Below are positions 30,101-43,600 of a DNA stretch of 64,000 bases, piece by piece (the stretch's first letter is position 1; each line of letters opens with the position of its first letter). Source of the stretch: Tachypleus tridentatus (lineage: Eukaryota > Arthropoda > Merostomata > Xiphosura > Limulidae); NCBI RefSeq assembly GCF_004210375.1, contig NC_134835.1, positions 67,052,447 through 67,116,446 on the forward strand. The letters run 5' to 3'. The position numbers and the translations under genes are program-made. The notes beneath the pieces are model-generated. The model did not search any database, was not told the DNA's origin, and saw nothing but the letters and a program-made list of their open reading frames with translations.

Positions 30101-31980
30101 ACCCAAGCATGAATGAAACTGTTTTGTTCTGATAGGTAAGTGCCACATTCTTTATTTCTGACATCATAAGCTGTCTTAGTATTATCTGTTTTCAAGCTTG
30201 ACTGCATAACTCATGCTGTTGAAACTACACAGAAAACAGGAGAGAAAACAGAGAAATACACTATAGTACTGGTGGTATAAATGCATTTGTGTAGTATGAC
30301 CTATTCAGCAATGTCTTTTAACATCCTGTATCTAAATACATTTCTATATAGAAAAGTTTGAGAAAAGAAAATGTATATGAACGTATAATATATACTTTGA
30401 AATTATAATATGTTTAACTGAATCTGCACAGAACTGGTCCATTAGACCAGTCCTGTATTAAAGAAGTAATGTTGACTATAATTTCAAATTTACAAAATGT
30501 ACCTTCATACATTATGGCAAACTTTTAATCAACAGTAAAAGTCCATTGTACATAAAAACCAGATATGTTGTCTGAAGATATTTCTGTGAAATGACAAAAT
30601 CAGTTTGACACAAGCTCTTGCCAGGTTGTAGCACAAGGCAATGTTCATTAAAAAATTGTGTATACTTTTCATCTTCTTAACTGGTTTAGAAAGCTTTTTG
30701 AGTATCTCTAAGATGGGCATCCAACTAAACCTTATTGTGTTATTACACTTGAGTTTGCAAAATATCACTAAAAGCTTTAAAAGATTAATTTGGAAAATAT
30801 GTATTGATTTTTCTTATTAAATATCATGATTACTGAAGCTGTAAACACACCTTCATAGTTTGAAAAAATCAATACTTTTCTCAGAATTAACATAAAACAC
30901 AACTTCAGTTACAAATAACAATTAAATTCACTATTGCAGACTGACTTGAAAATGGAGATTATATATTTGTTTGGAAATCCTTGAGGTAACATTGACCCTC
31001 AAAATTGGTCAAATTCATCCTGAAGAAACTGTTAAATACTTGTTAATGACCCTCAAGTTGACTATAAAACAAAAGTATGGTGTTAATTAATGTAACCAGG
31101 ATAAAGAAATTCATAACATAAATTGTTTTAATGTTGTAACTTTACATAGAAATCATAAAAAACGTTAAAATTGATACACATGCTCTTTATGAATATTCTC
31201 ATGTATTAAAGTAAAAACTTTGCAAATTGTCTGCAATGTTAAAAAGCTATGGGAAATTAATTTTAATTAATTCCTTCATTAGTGGTAGTTAAACAATTAG
31301 TAAAATGTTTAGAATTTCAAAAAAAACTTAAGCTATGGAAGAGTGTAATACCAGCAAGTTTCACGTTGATATTGACTTTAATGGTGAAGTTATCATGCTA
31401 ATAAACTGGTTACAAGTGAAAACTGTATCTAGAGAAAATGGCTGTTGAAACAAAAATGAATAATTTATATAGAAAAGGCAGTGAACGTTCGATTTAGTAA
31501 AGATTTAAAAATGTAATTTTTGAAATATTCAAGATGCTCTTTAAGAGGCAGTGCTTCCTTATGAGAAAAGCTGAAAACAAAATTACTTGGGCTTCTTGTT
31601 AACACTATTCCTATTGGCACCTTAATTGTTTGATATTTCTTACAAGTACCTATATTTAAATCATATTTTATAATAAGTATAAGAAAATATATATTCTTTT
31701 CAACCTTTCAAATTTGTCATTATTTATAATATGTAACAGGCAACAGTGTTTTGTTTTTTTCCTGAGAAACAACCAGTTTTCAAAACAGTGAAGTAACATA
31801 TCATAACAGTACAGTTAATGTATTATGAACCGAGTTAATGTTTTATAATTTTATCTTAAACTCTCATTAATATTTTATTTCAGCTCCACTGCTGACCTCT
31901 CAAACACCTGATACATGTACTTCTTTTGCCTTTATAATATTTATTTAAATTTTACTTAATTGAAGTTATTCTGTTTGTAG
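27197..31980. other. Copy 1, non-coding stretch
   Basis: No protein family, RNA gene or element ends were recognised. Several 60-100 codon minus-strand frames (for example 29,129-29,404 and 30,529-30,768) are also present in copy 2, but with as many amino-acid-changing as silent differences, so I do not call them genes. The same applies to 40,601-45,358. Confidence 0.5.
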
Positions 31981-32166
31981 GACATTGAACAACGTTCCAT
32001 AATTCACATTCAAAATTATCTCCTTGTACAGCTAGATGGTCCACTTTTGATATCAGTAAAAAGAGATCAAGGTTCTCATCACTTTTCCTCTGACAACTGT
32101 GACAACTTGTTGAGGCCATCATATTACACACAAAAACCTTTTAACCAATTAAAAAAATCTACATAA
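31981..32166 (+). CDS. Candidate terminal exon of unknown gene, copy 1
   Basis: An open stretch of 61 codons plus TAA follows a good acceptor (ttctgtttgtag at 31,969-31,980). It begins DIEQRSIIHIQNYL and ends QLKKST. No family is recognised. In copy 2 (45,359-45,544) the same length is kept without indels, although its immediate surroundings carry indels. The visible differences are one amino-acid change (the second codon, Ile to Thr) and one silent change near the end. Weak evidence only; it may be chance. A frame of this size can arise randomly. Confidence 0.2.
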   Translation, partial: DIEQRSIIHIQNYLLVQLDGPLLISVKRDQGSHHFSSDNCDNLLRPSYYTQKPFNQLKKST

Positions 32167-32414
32167 AAGAAATAGAATTGTGCCAGATACCTTTTTTGTA
32201 AAGGGGGTGTGACTTTGATAACGTTTCATTCCTCTGTAAGTTGTGCTTTTTTCGTACAAAGTTGAATTAATTTGTAGAAAGGATAATTTGCAGTTAAGAT
32301 ATTCAAATAATTTTAAAAAATTGCAAATGAGTTTTGAATTTTTTAATGTACTTTTTATATAAATTATAAATATGTATAATCTATAGGAAATAGTGAGCTT
32401 TTGCACTCTAGAGG

Positions 32415-32672
32415 CAGGGATGGATACAGAGGGGGATGCATCCCCCAACTGGCCATACCAAAATTGTGTACGATTACTTGTAACTTGATATTTTAGAATA
32501 AAATCAATAAATGAGAGTTCATAGTCATATATGTTTCTTTTCTTTGTTTCTAAATTAATTCCATGAAATTTACATTGCAGTAACAAAGAAAAGTTTACTT
32601 GGGGTCGGATTTAAGTCATTGTTACTTAGTCGATCATACCCCCTCACCAAAAAAATCCTGTATCCACCCCTG
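32415..32672. mobile_element. hAT-type MITE with 8-bp TSD, copy 1
   Basis: A 258-bp non-coding element has terminal inverted repeats cagggatggatacag at the left and ctgtatccacccctg at the right (one mismatch in 15). It is flanked by perfect 8-bp direct repeats tctagagg at 32,407-32,414 and 32,673-32,680. CAGGG-type ends and 8-bp target duplications are the hallmark of hAT transposons. A palindrome gggggatgcatccccc lies just inside the left end. It has no coding capacity, so it would need a transposase from elsewhere. Confidence 0.92.
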
Positions 32673-32680
32673 TCTAGAGG

Positions 32681-35600
32681 ACAAAAGAATTGGCACAGAG
32701 TTTAATTCCAAAGACACTGCTGGTTTTCAGAAGACAGAACAATCTATTCTGTTCACTCCTTCAAGCATGGCTGCAGGGTGTGAGGTATACAGAATAATAT
32801 ATAATATATTTAGTATTAATATCATTAAACAGTAGTTCAGGTGTGATGGACCTGCCTTTATTACTTTCAAAGGAAATAAGTCTACCTATGACAAGTTATC
32901 CAGCTAGCATTATATAGGGAATTTTTGAGCATCACCTACTGATTGTTTTAATCATACCTCAGTTATGAAGTTGGTTTATAGATGCATTAATTGAGTGCAC
33001 TTAGCATATTACATCTAACTGTGTACATATATACATATGTCTACACACACACACACACACACTAGACATTTGCTTGGCTGTCTGTTATGGTTTATATATT
33101 CTTCACAGTAAATATATACATATATGTCAAAATGAATCTTTTAAAGTGTACATTAAAGAAAAATTATTCATTTCGTGAAATTTCTAAAATTTTCAATGGA
33201 TATCACAACAATCTGCCATACTTTTTATAGTGAATGTGAGAAACAAAAACTTATTAAGAACAAAACTCTTTCTTTTTGTGAGGGAATTTCCTGATAAAAC
33301 TTCCTCTTGTCACTGATTTAAAATATATATTTTAAAGCTAAGCACATGAACAGAAAAACAAAGAATATGTCTCTTTTATCACTTATAGGAATGACAAATG
33401 TCCAAAAGTGCTCAGTAAAATGAAAAGGAATGGTATCATACAGCTAAAAAAAATCTGGGCAGCTACTAAGTATTCTGTGGTGCTGGATGCACCAATTTCA
33501 TGAAAAAAACACAATTGTGTTGTCAACATTGCATTACAATCAGTCACCTTTGCATAAAAACAAATGCAATGGAATTTTTCTATATTAAAATAACACATGG
33601 AATGACAAGAGATGGTTGCAAACAACCCACTAGACAATCATATGGTATATAAGCTGTCATCTAAGGGAGTATATTGGTTTCAAATTTTATATTTACTCAT
33701 CATTATGTTTGAAAAATTACTATTGAGTTGTTTCAGTGGAGATCTGTTTGTATTACATACTGTGGAGCACTACAACAGGTAAACAAATGTAATAAATATA
33801 ATTTCGTTCTTTACTTCACAATATCTTTTACGTTTTTTATCAATAATTTTATTTGTGCCTTAAGCACCCTAATGCTTCCTTGAATTACCATCTCGTGTTC
33901 TGATGGCCTGAGTCTGGTTACTGATATTATATCTCGTTTCTTTACTAAAGCAGAAATTTTGAAATAAATGTAAGGTTATTGGAATCATTCTCTTCTTAGC
34001 AAATTTTTCATCTAGTTGTAGTTTGCTGTATTTGGAAAGGTTGTATTTTTTCAAGTTTGTCTGAGTTGTCTAAATTTGACAAGTCCAGTTGCTTAGTGAT
34101 AATGTATCAGTTCCTGTAAAAATATTTGTAAATGAAGTCTTTTGTTTTGGTCAACTCTTCCATTATTACCATTGAAGAGGAGGAGGATTTCTTCCAGTAA
34201 CATTTACAGTATCATGTTGTTCCATTGCTAATGTGAGATATTTTTATTTTATGAAGCAACTCCAAGTGTTTTACAGCTTGAAGATTTTCAGTGAGAATTC
34301 TCAAACCTTTTGAAAAATGTACTTTTATTTCTATTAGAAAATATTTTTCAAAGTAAAATTTCAAAACTCAGACAAAGAATGTATTTCATACCATTCTCTA
34401 ACAGTGAGGCTTACACATATTGCATCATATTGAATATTTTTGTGTTTATGATCCCAAACGTTGTAAATAATGAGATACAAAACTGAGTAAATTCTTCCAT
34501 TTTCTGTTTAAAACACAAAGGGATCCCTGTTGTAATTAATGAAATAGACAGCAATATTGATAGTATTTTTGTTTAAATTGTTTTGTGTGTGACTCGAATG
34601 CTATTGTGGATATTTTGATCAGTAATATTATTGACCCATAAGCAATGTAGCACCTCAGTAATTTTAATTCACAATAGCCATTGATTTAGATGTAGGTGAG
34701 TTCATAGTCAATTCAAGATACATATTATTTTTATAAAGTTGTATTTTTTAAAGAAATAATAGAACAGGAAGTTTGAGATCATATGCTATCTTTTTCTAGT
34801 TGTTTGTAATTTTTGGGTATTTTGCAGTTAAACGATCCATTTTATTCACATTGAAAAGAGTCTGTTGAAACCACCAAATGTGTTATGGGCCTCTCTGGTG
34901 AAGTGTGGAAACAATAACTAATTCAAATTTGATAACTTTGGTAGACCAACATCAAATCTATAAACAATTGGATTTAACAAGCAACATAGCAGTTCTAGAG
35001 AGTTTGAGAGTTGTATGAAATTACTTTTAAAAATTTGAATTTCCTCTATTTTTCTTGGAGTGTTAAGTCACAACCATTATCAAGTAAGTACTCTTAAATA
35101 ATGAACATGAAAACTAGCGTTTCTTAAATCTCTATCTCCATGCATGATGATATAATATGAAAGTAATTTATCAAGAATGGCTTAAGTTATTCAGCAAGTC
35201 AATCAGGTGTAAAGATAATAGAGGTATCTGTGGTCAAGCTTGTGAATATATACATTCATTTCTAAAGTAAAACTTCTGTAGTTCAAAACTGAGCACATAG
35301 ATACTGTTCTTCCAGAATGTCTAGTACAGAAACCTCTTAAAAGGATTTGCTAGAAGGTTGTAAATAAAGATATTAATGTACTCTGCTATAGGGTGGTTTA
35401 ATTGTGCATTACGTTTGTAGAAAATGCATTCACATTACATACATTAATTTATATTTAACTTCTGCTATAGTATGTGCCGTAGTTGTCTTAACTTTTGTCA
35501 ATAGTAGATTACAAGCAATGGAAAACTAATAAAAATATTTACGAGTCTACCTGTTATTGTAGAAAGGAAGTAACACAACTCATTGGGAAGACATCAAGTC

Positions 35601-36533
35601 CAGCTGAAGTTTTACGTTTCAAATACCCAAGTTTAGAACATAAACTAAGCCACACCAGCTAAAGACATTCTTTTAAAATGCCCTTATGTTTTGGTTGCAC
35701 CAATTGTTTATAGTAATTATTTTTAAATTTTAAGTATTTGAAAAAAATTGTAACTTGATCCCAAAGTCAAAATCTATTATATTAATGAAATTATTATTAT
35801 ATATACTGCTCCATATTATAATTGTCAGATTCTTATACTTGAGAAATAAGTAAAACTTTAACAACAAGAATTTTCGAATATCATTGTGCTCATGTGTTGG
35901 TACAATTTACAAATGTGCCCTTGTGGAATGTTACAAATAACGATTATATAATTACTTGCAATAACTTAAGAATGGTAAGTCAACCTTCAAATTATTTCAG
36001 AGAGATTTCTTAGACAGTTGATATGTTTTAAAACTGCTTTAAGGAGTATTATTTTTGGCTCTTCTGCTTGTACTGATTTTTTGCCAACTCTATAAGAATC
36101 TCATTTTAAATAAGCTTTACTTCAGTTATTGTTTTCTAACGATATCTACTTGCTTATATGTTATACATTTTGGATGTGAGCTTGTAAATGTTAATGAACA
36201 AAATATTTGTATCTGCATCCAAGTTATCTCACAACTCACTTTTATCAAAGTGCAGAGTAGTTCATTTCCACAAATATTTATTAATTACTTAGTTTTATTT
36301 TATGTAATACACCTATTGTTTTACAGCTCTGTATAAACACGTTAAATATTTATGTTGACTGCAAAGAAATGGCTTATTTTTCTGATAGTACTTTTGAAAA
36401 TAAAGCAATTAAAAATGATAAATATATTTAGTAGTTTTTGTTCTGATTTCCAGTGTGAAAAAGCTGATATTGGTGGCCAAGTTGCTTCTTCCTCCTCAAA
36501 ACACATTGAAGAAAAGTGTGATGAAAGTATATA
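32681..36533. other. Copy 1, non-coding stretch with a (ca)n run
   Basis: A (ca)n run lies at about 33,044-33,061 (shorter in copy 2 at about 46,405). There is otherwise nothing recognisable. The equivalent in copy 2 is 46,043-49,890. Confidence 0.5.
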
Positions 36534-38139
36534 CACTGCTGACCAAAATCTAAACGCCAATGAACACAATGAAAAAATATGTATTTTGCGTTGTTAGACT
36601 CAACGACTAATTTGAGTAGAGCTTCGAAAGATGAAAATGAGAAAAGGGAAACTAAAAATAAAAAAAAACGTTTTAGCATTTTAATACGGAAAATTAATAA
36701 TTTTAATAAGGAAAATGTGAACACTATGGAATTAGCCTAAATACTAGCTGGTCAAAAGTTTAAGACCATACAAAAAAGAAGTTCTAAACATGGTAGGAAA
36801 TGCCCAAAAAGAGGTCTCAGTAGTGAGTTGCACGGCCGCCACGGCCGAATAACTGAAACATTTACTTTGGCATGGTCGATTTAAGCTTTGCAGAAGGCTG
36901 GCTGGAATGTTATTCCAAGTGGTGAAGATGGCTTCACGAAGATCATGCACTGTTTGGAATTGACGTCCATTTCTATAGACTTTCCTTGCCATCCACCCCC
37001 AAACATTTTCAATGGGGTTAAGTTTGGGGGAATATGCTGAATGGTCCAAAAGAATCACGTTATTCGCCATGAAAAAGTCCTTTGTCCTGCAGGCATTGTG
37101 GATTGCAGCATTGTCCTGCTAATAGATCCAGTCATTTTCACATCATCGAGGGCCTTCAGTCAGTAAGAATTCTCTCTCCAACATGCTAATGTAGCCAGCT
37201 GCTTTTTGACGTCCCTGTATAACCTGAAGCTCTATTGTTCCATGGAAGGAGAAAGCACCCCAAATCATGATGAAACCTTCTCCACTGTATTGTGTAGAAA
37301 ATGTCTCTGGTGGGATATTCTTATCGGGCCAGTAACGTTGGAAGCCATCTGGACCATCCAAGTTGAATTTTTCTCATCAGAGAACAAATTCTTCTTCCAC
37401 TTTTCTACATCCTATGTTTGGTGCTTCTCAGCAAAGTTTAACCAAGCTGTTTTGTGGTGTGGAAGGAGGCGTGTCCTTTGAAGACGTTTATGGTTTTTAA
37501 AGCCTTTCTCTCGGAGATGCCGTCTTATTGTTCTTGAGCTGCATTCTGCGTCCGTAAGGACCTTAATTTGGTTCGACGATCGGCTGGTGTCTTGCCGGAC
37601 AACCCATCAAATCTTCCTGCTCAACGCCGGCGAAATTTTCTTGGGCCGACCACTTGAAATTCTCGTTCCGTATCCCTCAGGGTCTTTTAAGAAACTTGCA
37701 ACAGCAGTTTTGCTACACCCAATCTTACCAGCGATGGCACGTTGAAAGAGACCTTGCTTTTGCAGCTCGACAATTTTGCCACGTTCAAACTCTGTCAACT
37801 TTTTAGCCTTTGCTATGTTTTTACCCAATGTAACACAAGATGTCACTGGGATGTGTTGACAATGCTGATGCTTGAACACAAATGACTAAATTTCGTTACG
37901 TGTTTACCGATTAACGCTTCGTTTCAGTATGGTCTTTTAACTTTTGACCAGCTAGTATTTAGGCTAATTCCATAGTGTTCACATTTTCACTATTAAATGC
38001 TAAAAAGTTGTTTATTTTTATTTTACCTTTTCTTATTGTCATCTTTCGAAGATCTACTCAAATAAGTGGTCGAGTCTAACAACGCAAAATGCATATTTTT
38101 TATTTTTGCTCATTGGCCTTAAGATTTTGACCAGCATTG
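36534..38139 (-). mobile_element. Tc1-type DNA transposon with long IR/DR terminal repeats, copy 1
   Basis: A 1,606-bp element is flanked by TA (36,532-36,533 and 38,140-38,141), the Tc1/mariner target. Its inverted repeats are about 240 bp long and imperfect. Each contains an outer (gctggtcaaaatcttaaggc-like) and an inner (gctggtcaaaagtttaagac) version of the same motif: left outer at about 36,537, left inner at 36,747, right inner near 37,955, right outer near 38,135. Two transposase-binding-type direct repeats per terminus define the IR/DR subgroup of Tc1 elements. The transposase on the minus strand is broken, so the copy is inactive. Confidence 0.92.
36780..37830 (-). pseudogene. Tc1-family transposase (DD34E), broken, copy 1
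   Basis: The minus strand reads an N-terminal helix-turn-helix, LTEFERGKIVELQKQG and IGCSKTAVASFLKDPEGYG, near 37,690-37,815, then GRPKKISPALSRKI before a TGA near 37,607. Further on, RHLREKGFKNHK and FSDEKN (first catalytic Asp, near 37,375) occur in the frames that follow. QDNAAIHNA (second Asp, near 37,110) and LNPIENVWGWM (Glu, near 37,010) complete the triad with 34 residues between the last two. Lesions are in-frame stops at about 37,607, 37,415, 37,143 and 37,122 (reading through the family alignment) and a one-base loss in the A-run near 37,370. The transposase would cut and paste the element by binding its terminal repeats. Confidence 0.9.
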
Positions 38140-38141
38140 TA

Positions 38142-39086
38142 TGCTACTTTATTTTAGCAGTTTCTATGTATAAACTTAATTTCTTAAGAAACGAAAAGAG
38201 AGAAACAAGTAAACCTTGTTGCTTACACATTTAATGAACTACTTGTAAAGCATAATTAAAATATATTATCTTACCTTTAGTATTACCGTACTGTTTCTCC
38301 TGTTCTTTTGTGTGTTTTTTTCAATATTTAGCTTGATAAGTTCTTTCAGTGTACTTCTTTCCATTAGCAATGTATGTTGTCATATAATCTTACTTTTCAT
38401 AGTATTTTCTCGTACTTGGTTATCTTTGTTGTGTAGGTGGGTCACACAATACATTTTGTGCTCAAATATTCTCATAAGTGCACAGTGTAAGGAAGAGAGA
38501 AGAATGTTACAAAAGAAATAAATGTCACTTCAAATTCAATTTTAATTATAAAATAATAATTTCAGATATTATATCTTACCTATGCTACAATCCAAATGTA
38601 TATATGTAAAGTTGTGTAGAACTGAAGGAGAGTGCCTGTCACTGAGGGAATAGTAGAGAGGGTGACAACCACGATGTTGAGAACAAGTTCCACAAGTATC
38701 ATGGCACTGTGGTATTGTGGTCAGGATGTGAAAGTGTGGTATGCAAGCACTCCATTCATTTTTAGCTTTGTTATTTTAATGTGAACTTTTTTTCAACAGT
38801 TTTAACGTAACACATGGTCAAGAAAGTTGTATAGCTGTTTGCTTTAGCTATCTTTGTTCTTTGTCATTCTGTGGGGATTATTTATGGTCTGCCACTGGTG
38901 GATATAGCTGTAAAGCTGCATTTTGAGTGAGAAAGTTGACAGCTGTGTCCACTAACTGTAAGTCAAGTAATATCTCTTGAGGTTATAGCCTCTCTTATAT
39001 TTGAATGGGAATAGTGGGTGGTAGCCATGTGGGAAGTGCAAGTGGGAATAAAGCAACAAGGAACTACTTGTAAAGCTTAATTAAAA
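38142..39086. other. Copy 1, non-coding stretch
   Basis: Nothing recognised. The equivalent in copy 2 is 51,499-52,445. Confidence 0.45.
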
Positions 39087-39176
39087 TGCCACCTAGTGGC
39101 ACAGCAGTATGATACCCATGGTGGTCAGACCACAGATAGCCCATTGTGTAGCTTTACACCTAATTCCAAACAAACA
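39087..39176 (+). mobile_element. SINE family B, internally deleted, copy 1
   Basis: The head 'gccacctagtggcacagcag' runs almost directly into 'gatacccatggtggtcagac', then the tail 'cacagatagcccattgtgtag' and 'ctttacacctaattccaaac'. The middle of the tRNA-like part (box B) is missing. Confidence 0.7.
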
Positions 39177-40600
39177 TATTTAAAGTAAAGTATCTTCCTT
39201 TAGTAGTATAATAATAAATACCTTACAGCTCTGTGTAAACACATGTTAAAGATTTCTGTCAATGCTCAAAATTACAGTTAGTGGCATAGCTTTGTTTTGT
39301 GTATTTTGAATAAAGATTGTTTCATTATGTATTATACATTGTGTCCAGCTCGTTTATTTCTTAGCATATACTCAATTAGTTTTAACATAACTTGTTTCTA
39401 CTTTGCAGTATATATTGCCAAACCTCCTGATATGTATTGGACTTACCTGATTTAATCTCTCAGGAAATTAGTTTAAAAAAAAACTTAGAGGCAGTGAAGA
39501 GATCCTATGCAGACATATCATAGTAGTTGGGCTTAAGACATGAGTGTACTATATGAGAACGAATGCTATTACTGATGAAGTGTGACATGGCTTTGGTCAA
39601 GTGACCTAGACTGAAAACAAGAGTGATAAGTTTTATAATTTATCCTTGCTTTGTTTTCAAACTAAATGTAATAATGTATTGACATTTGAGATTGTATTGA
39701 AAATGTGCAAGTTTTGAAATATGCCTTTTAAGGGAACAAAACTAAAGAAAAGGAGAAACTCTTATATTGATATCATTGAAAATTCTTTGTCCCAGTGAAG
39801 AGAGCATTACTGCAAGAATAGAGATTTAGAAACAGTAATGCTGAATATGCAAAACAAGCCTTAGCCATTAATCCAACCAAAGAGGAGGTTGTCATCCTGA
39901 CTAAATGGAAGAAAAACTATAACAAAACTATGAAATTTTAAGAATAGCTTTAAGAAAAGATACAAAAAGAACATTCATTCTTAAGACTTAGTACCTAAAA
40001 CCTATGAAACAAGTGTAAAAACTTTTCAAGTACAAAAATGTAGGAAGTAGTGATAAGATCCCCAAATAGTAAGGAAACAAGTTAGGAATGGCTGGGTTAA
40101 GATTTCAAAACTTTGTGGTTTTGGACACAGTGCAACTTCATTTGACCATTCATATCATGTATTTTACTTTAAACTGTTAATTAATTATATACTTTAATCA
40201 TATTTTATCAACAAATTTTTAAAAAATCAGCAGTTTTGACACTATTCTTTTGGCCCAACCGTTTACTAGTTAGATAACTATAATGTATCCCATAACCAGA
40301 GTATCACTATTGGAGCTTCTTGTCTCACTTCTGAAATCAAACAACCCCATATGATGTTATGCATTTCATTAGGGTTACATAATTTGATTGTGTACATGGC
40401 TCTGTACTTCGTTTCTGAAACAAAGTTTACAACATAGAAACTTAGGTATATACACCTTTCATTTAGTTTGAAAATTTACTTAATTACGTAAAACACACTA
40501 AGTAGGAGTGGTAAGAATGATGGCTACATCCTCTTTGAGGTTGCATTATATTAAAAGCTACCAAGTGTTGTAATGTTATCCCATCCATTCCTATCTTGTT
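39177..40600. other. Copy 1, non-coding stretch
   Basis: Nothing recognised. The equivalent in copy 2 is 52,550-53,976. Confidence 0.45.
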
Positions 40601-43600
40601 TTAAAATATTTAAATCCACTGATATTTCAGCTTGTATCAAATCTGTTTGTTGCTCTTAAATTATATTATTTAGTAATATTTATTGATATAAAGCTAAATC
40701 TGAATGTCAGATGTTCACTATGGAAATGTTTTATGTATAGTTATTTAAGAATAGTTTTTTTTTTAAAAGCTCAAATCATTTTTTTAACATTTGACTATGA
40801 GAAAAAGAAATTGATGGAGTGAAAACTTGAACAATCAAAATTTCATTTAATTGAAAGTATATTAGAATGATAATATGTAATAATAAGTGTATATTAGGAT
40901 CCCACTGCGGTATTTTCATGTAAGAACTGTTGATTTCTTGACAAGTATCAGATAAATGAGTAGAGCACTTCTTATGAGACAACTCGCATTGTCTTCCAAG
41001 TGTGTATCAAACTAAACAAAGTCAGTAAAAATGAAAATAATCTTTATTCTTTGACATCAAAAAATGAAAATGCAGCATATGTACTTGTGCACACTAAAAG
41101 ATGAATGCTTCTGCTAGGCTGTGCTTAGTCCCACAGTTATATTTCCCTCATGATTGAGCTCTAAAAAAGAACTAAGTGTAATGATCTCTATGCAAGTCTT
41201 TATTCAATGATATCCTAAACTGAACTAAGAAAGTACACCAGAATTCATGTATTTTATCCAGTTGACAGCATTACTCATGACCTTTGTTCTCAGTATTGGT
41301 CAACTTTTACCTTGAGACAACTCAGCCAGGAAAGGACATAAGTGTTAATTCTTTCAACTCAGTTGCCATATACTGCATACCCTCTTAAACAGAACAGACA
41401 TTATGTATTATGTAGAACAGAAAACTGGACAAAGTAATAACTTCAGTGACTTTCTGGACCATGGTTTTATGCAGTTTTACAATAAGAGTCAAAATTTGCA
41501 ATACTGGCTTATTTTTCTAAATAACTAAATTATAACTGCTAGAATTACTTGTCACAAATATTAAATACTTGTCTTGATACAGATTGTAATAATTTGCTCT
41601 CATAACCTTCCTTAAACTACACAGTAATGGAACAATACAAAATGTATGGGGACACTAGTTTTGATATTTCACATGTTCTCTTAAGGAGATAGTTATATTA
41701 GAAGAACGTTTTTTTTGCACAAATGGTAGATGCCTTATTACATTCTTAATATAGGAAGAGGATTATATAATTTTAATATTTGTTATACAAAAAAACAATG
41801 CATTAATTTGGTAACAGGTACTTAGAGTAGGGCATACAATTTGAGGAATTAATTTTGTAGTCTTCAAGTCACACTGCTGGTCTTTTTTTTAGTGTTTCAC
41901 CTGAAGTAGAATTTTTACCAATAACACTAGAAAAAGAGTAAGAAAATATTTCAGTGCAAAAACAAAGGTTATTTTATAGATGAAATTACTAGCAGTTATA
42001 TTCCACAGTTTTATATTATTATATACAGATATATACTTTAGACTTGTTTTGTAAAATGCATTTCAAATTCACACATTATTGTATAATAATCTGAGTATAA
42101 TTAACTATATTAGTTTCACTGTAATCTCTTTGACAGTAAGTATTGTTAGTTTTAGTTAACCTTAGCTAAGCATATGATATGTTTTTACATTTTTTGTTAT
42201 TTTGCAGAACCATGATTGATCTGAAAAAAGAATATAAAATAACCGAAAAAAATAACTATTGTCGTAAACTTGCTTAACCATGTGAAACACTACTAAGTTG
42301 GAAATTTAGTTTTCTACAAAATAATATTAATCAGTTCAAAATAGCATATGTAGTATTAAGGTTCATTAATGTCTAACAGAAGAACTAAAAGTTCCCACCA
42401 ATGTAGATTCAGAACTGTTGAGTGAAGAACAAATTCAGCATGAGCTGTAAAGGAAAAAGGTAAACACAAGTATAATTTGTAATACAAAACATCTTTAGTT
42501 GATTCTAACACAGTGTTTTATTACTTAAGCTTCTCTGTATTGTCTGGTTCTGAGATTAATAAGAGAAAAGCTTAAAGCAAGATCATCCAAAGTCAAGAGA
42601 GCAAGGAATAAATCTAAAAGAATACCTGACTTAAATACTTCAATAATACAAAGAAAGTTGGATATCCCACGATTACATAATTTAACCAGTGTTCTAAGCA
42701 CAACCCTAAGATAAATCAAACATACAGGTTTCTGTATTGCCTGATTAAATAGGCTATTTTCCAAGAAATTTGTATAATGACACATATGAACCAGCTTCAT
42801 ACTTGAAAATTAGGGTTACAATGAAGGATATATTTAATAAAAGAGAATGTCATAGCTAAATACAGAAAGTATAAGAAATTTAGAAACATATTACATGAAT
42901 ATATGTGAATAACGATATATATTTCACTGAAAAAGAAAGTTCCACCTTCCAAAAGCACTTGAGTTATTATATTTTTATTTCTTATTCTGATACTAGTTAT
43001 GAAAGGGTGAAATTCATGACTATTTCAGCCATTTTCTTGAGAAATGCAAAGATGAGTTTCTTAATGTAAGATGTGATAAAAGCAGACAAACTGAAGTGAA
43101 AATAAGACAAAATAAGTTTTTCTTTTTCTTGTCTGTCTTAACACAAGGATTAGATGTATGCAAAATATTAGGAATTCTGAAATACATGCTATGGTCACTG
43201 TATCTTAGAATTTTGAGGTTTATCAAATAATATTTTAATAATAAAATATGAAGTAAAAATTAAAATAGTTACATGCATTTTCAGTTCTTTCTCAAGCAAG
43301 TAATCTGAAAATTTTAAATAAATAACAGAAAAATTAATGTGACATCAGTAAAGATTCTTCTATTGAAATTGACAGACCTGTAATAAACTGAACTACGCTA
43401 AATGGTGACAGTGATACCCTTATAATTCAAACATTTTTTCATTTGATATATATGGTTAAGTAGCTGGTGGTATCTTCAGATACCCAAGCATGAATGAAAC
43501 TGTTTTGTTCTGATAGGTAAGTGCCACATTCTTTATTTCTGACATCATAAGCTGTCTTAGTATTATCTGTCTTCAAGCTTGACTGCATAACCCATGCTGT

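Larger units (their letters stand above)
27197..40600 (+). repeat. Tandem segmental duplication, copy 1 (about 13.4 kb)
   Basis: Sequence from 27,197 (ttaaaatatttaaatccact) recurs from 40,601 in the same orientation and stays alignable to the end of copy 1. The offset drifts from 13,404 to about 13,352 because of small indels. The junction at about 40,598-40,602 joins '…cctatcttgtt' to 'ttaaaatattt…' with only about 2 bp of shared sequence. Differences noted by eye include scattered single-base changes and extra blocks in this copy at about 30,007 (14 bp), 28,735 (9 bp), 32,423 (16 bp) and a longer (ca)n run at about 33,045. No intact gene is present in it. Confidence 0.95.

Noticed and set aside
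30060..30260. Protein-like minus-strand frame (copy 2, 43,439-43,642)
   Set aside because: Copy 1 has a TGA where copy 2 has TGG, and no domain is recognised.
32599..32835. 78-codon open frame, identical in both duplicate copies
   Set aside because: It starts inside the hAT MITE and runs out of it across the TSD, so it is not an evolved coding unit.
33044..33061. CA microsatellite as a possible regulatory Z-DNA site
   Set aside because: It is only a short simple repeat with ordinary length variation between the two copies.
36055..36336. 93-codon hydrophobic open frame in copy 1
   Set aside because: The start region differs by indel between the duplicate copies and the composition is AT-driven, so it is more likely chance.
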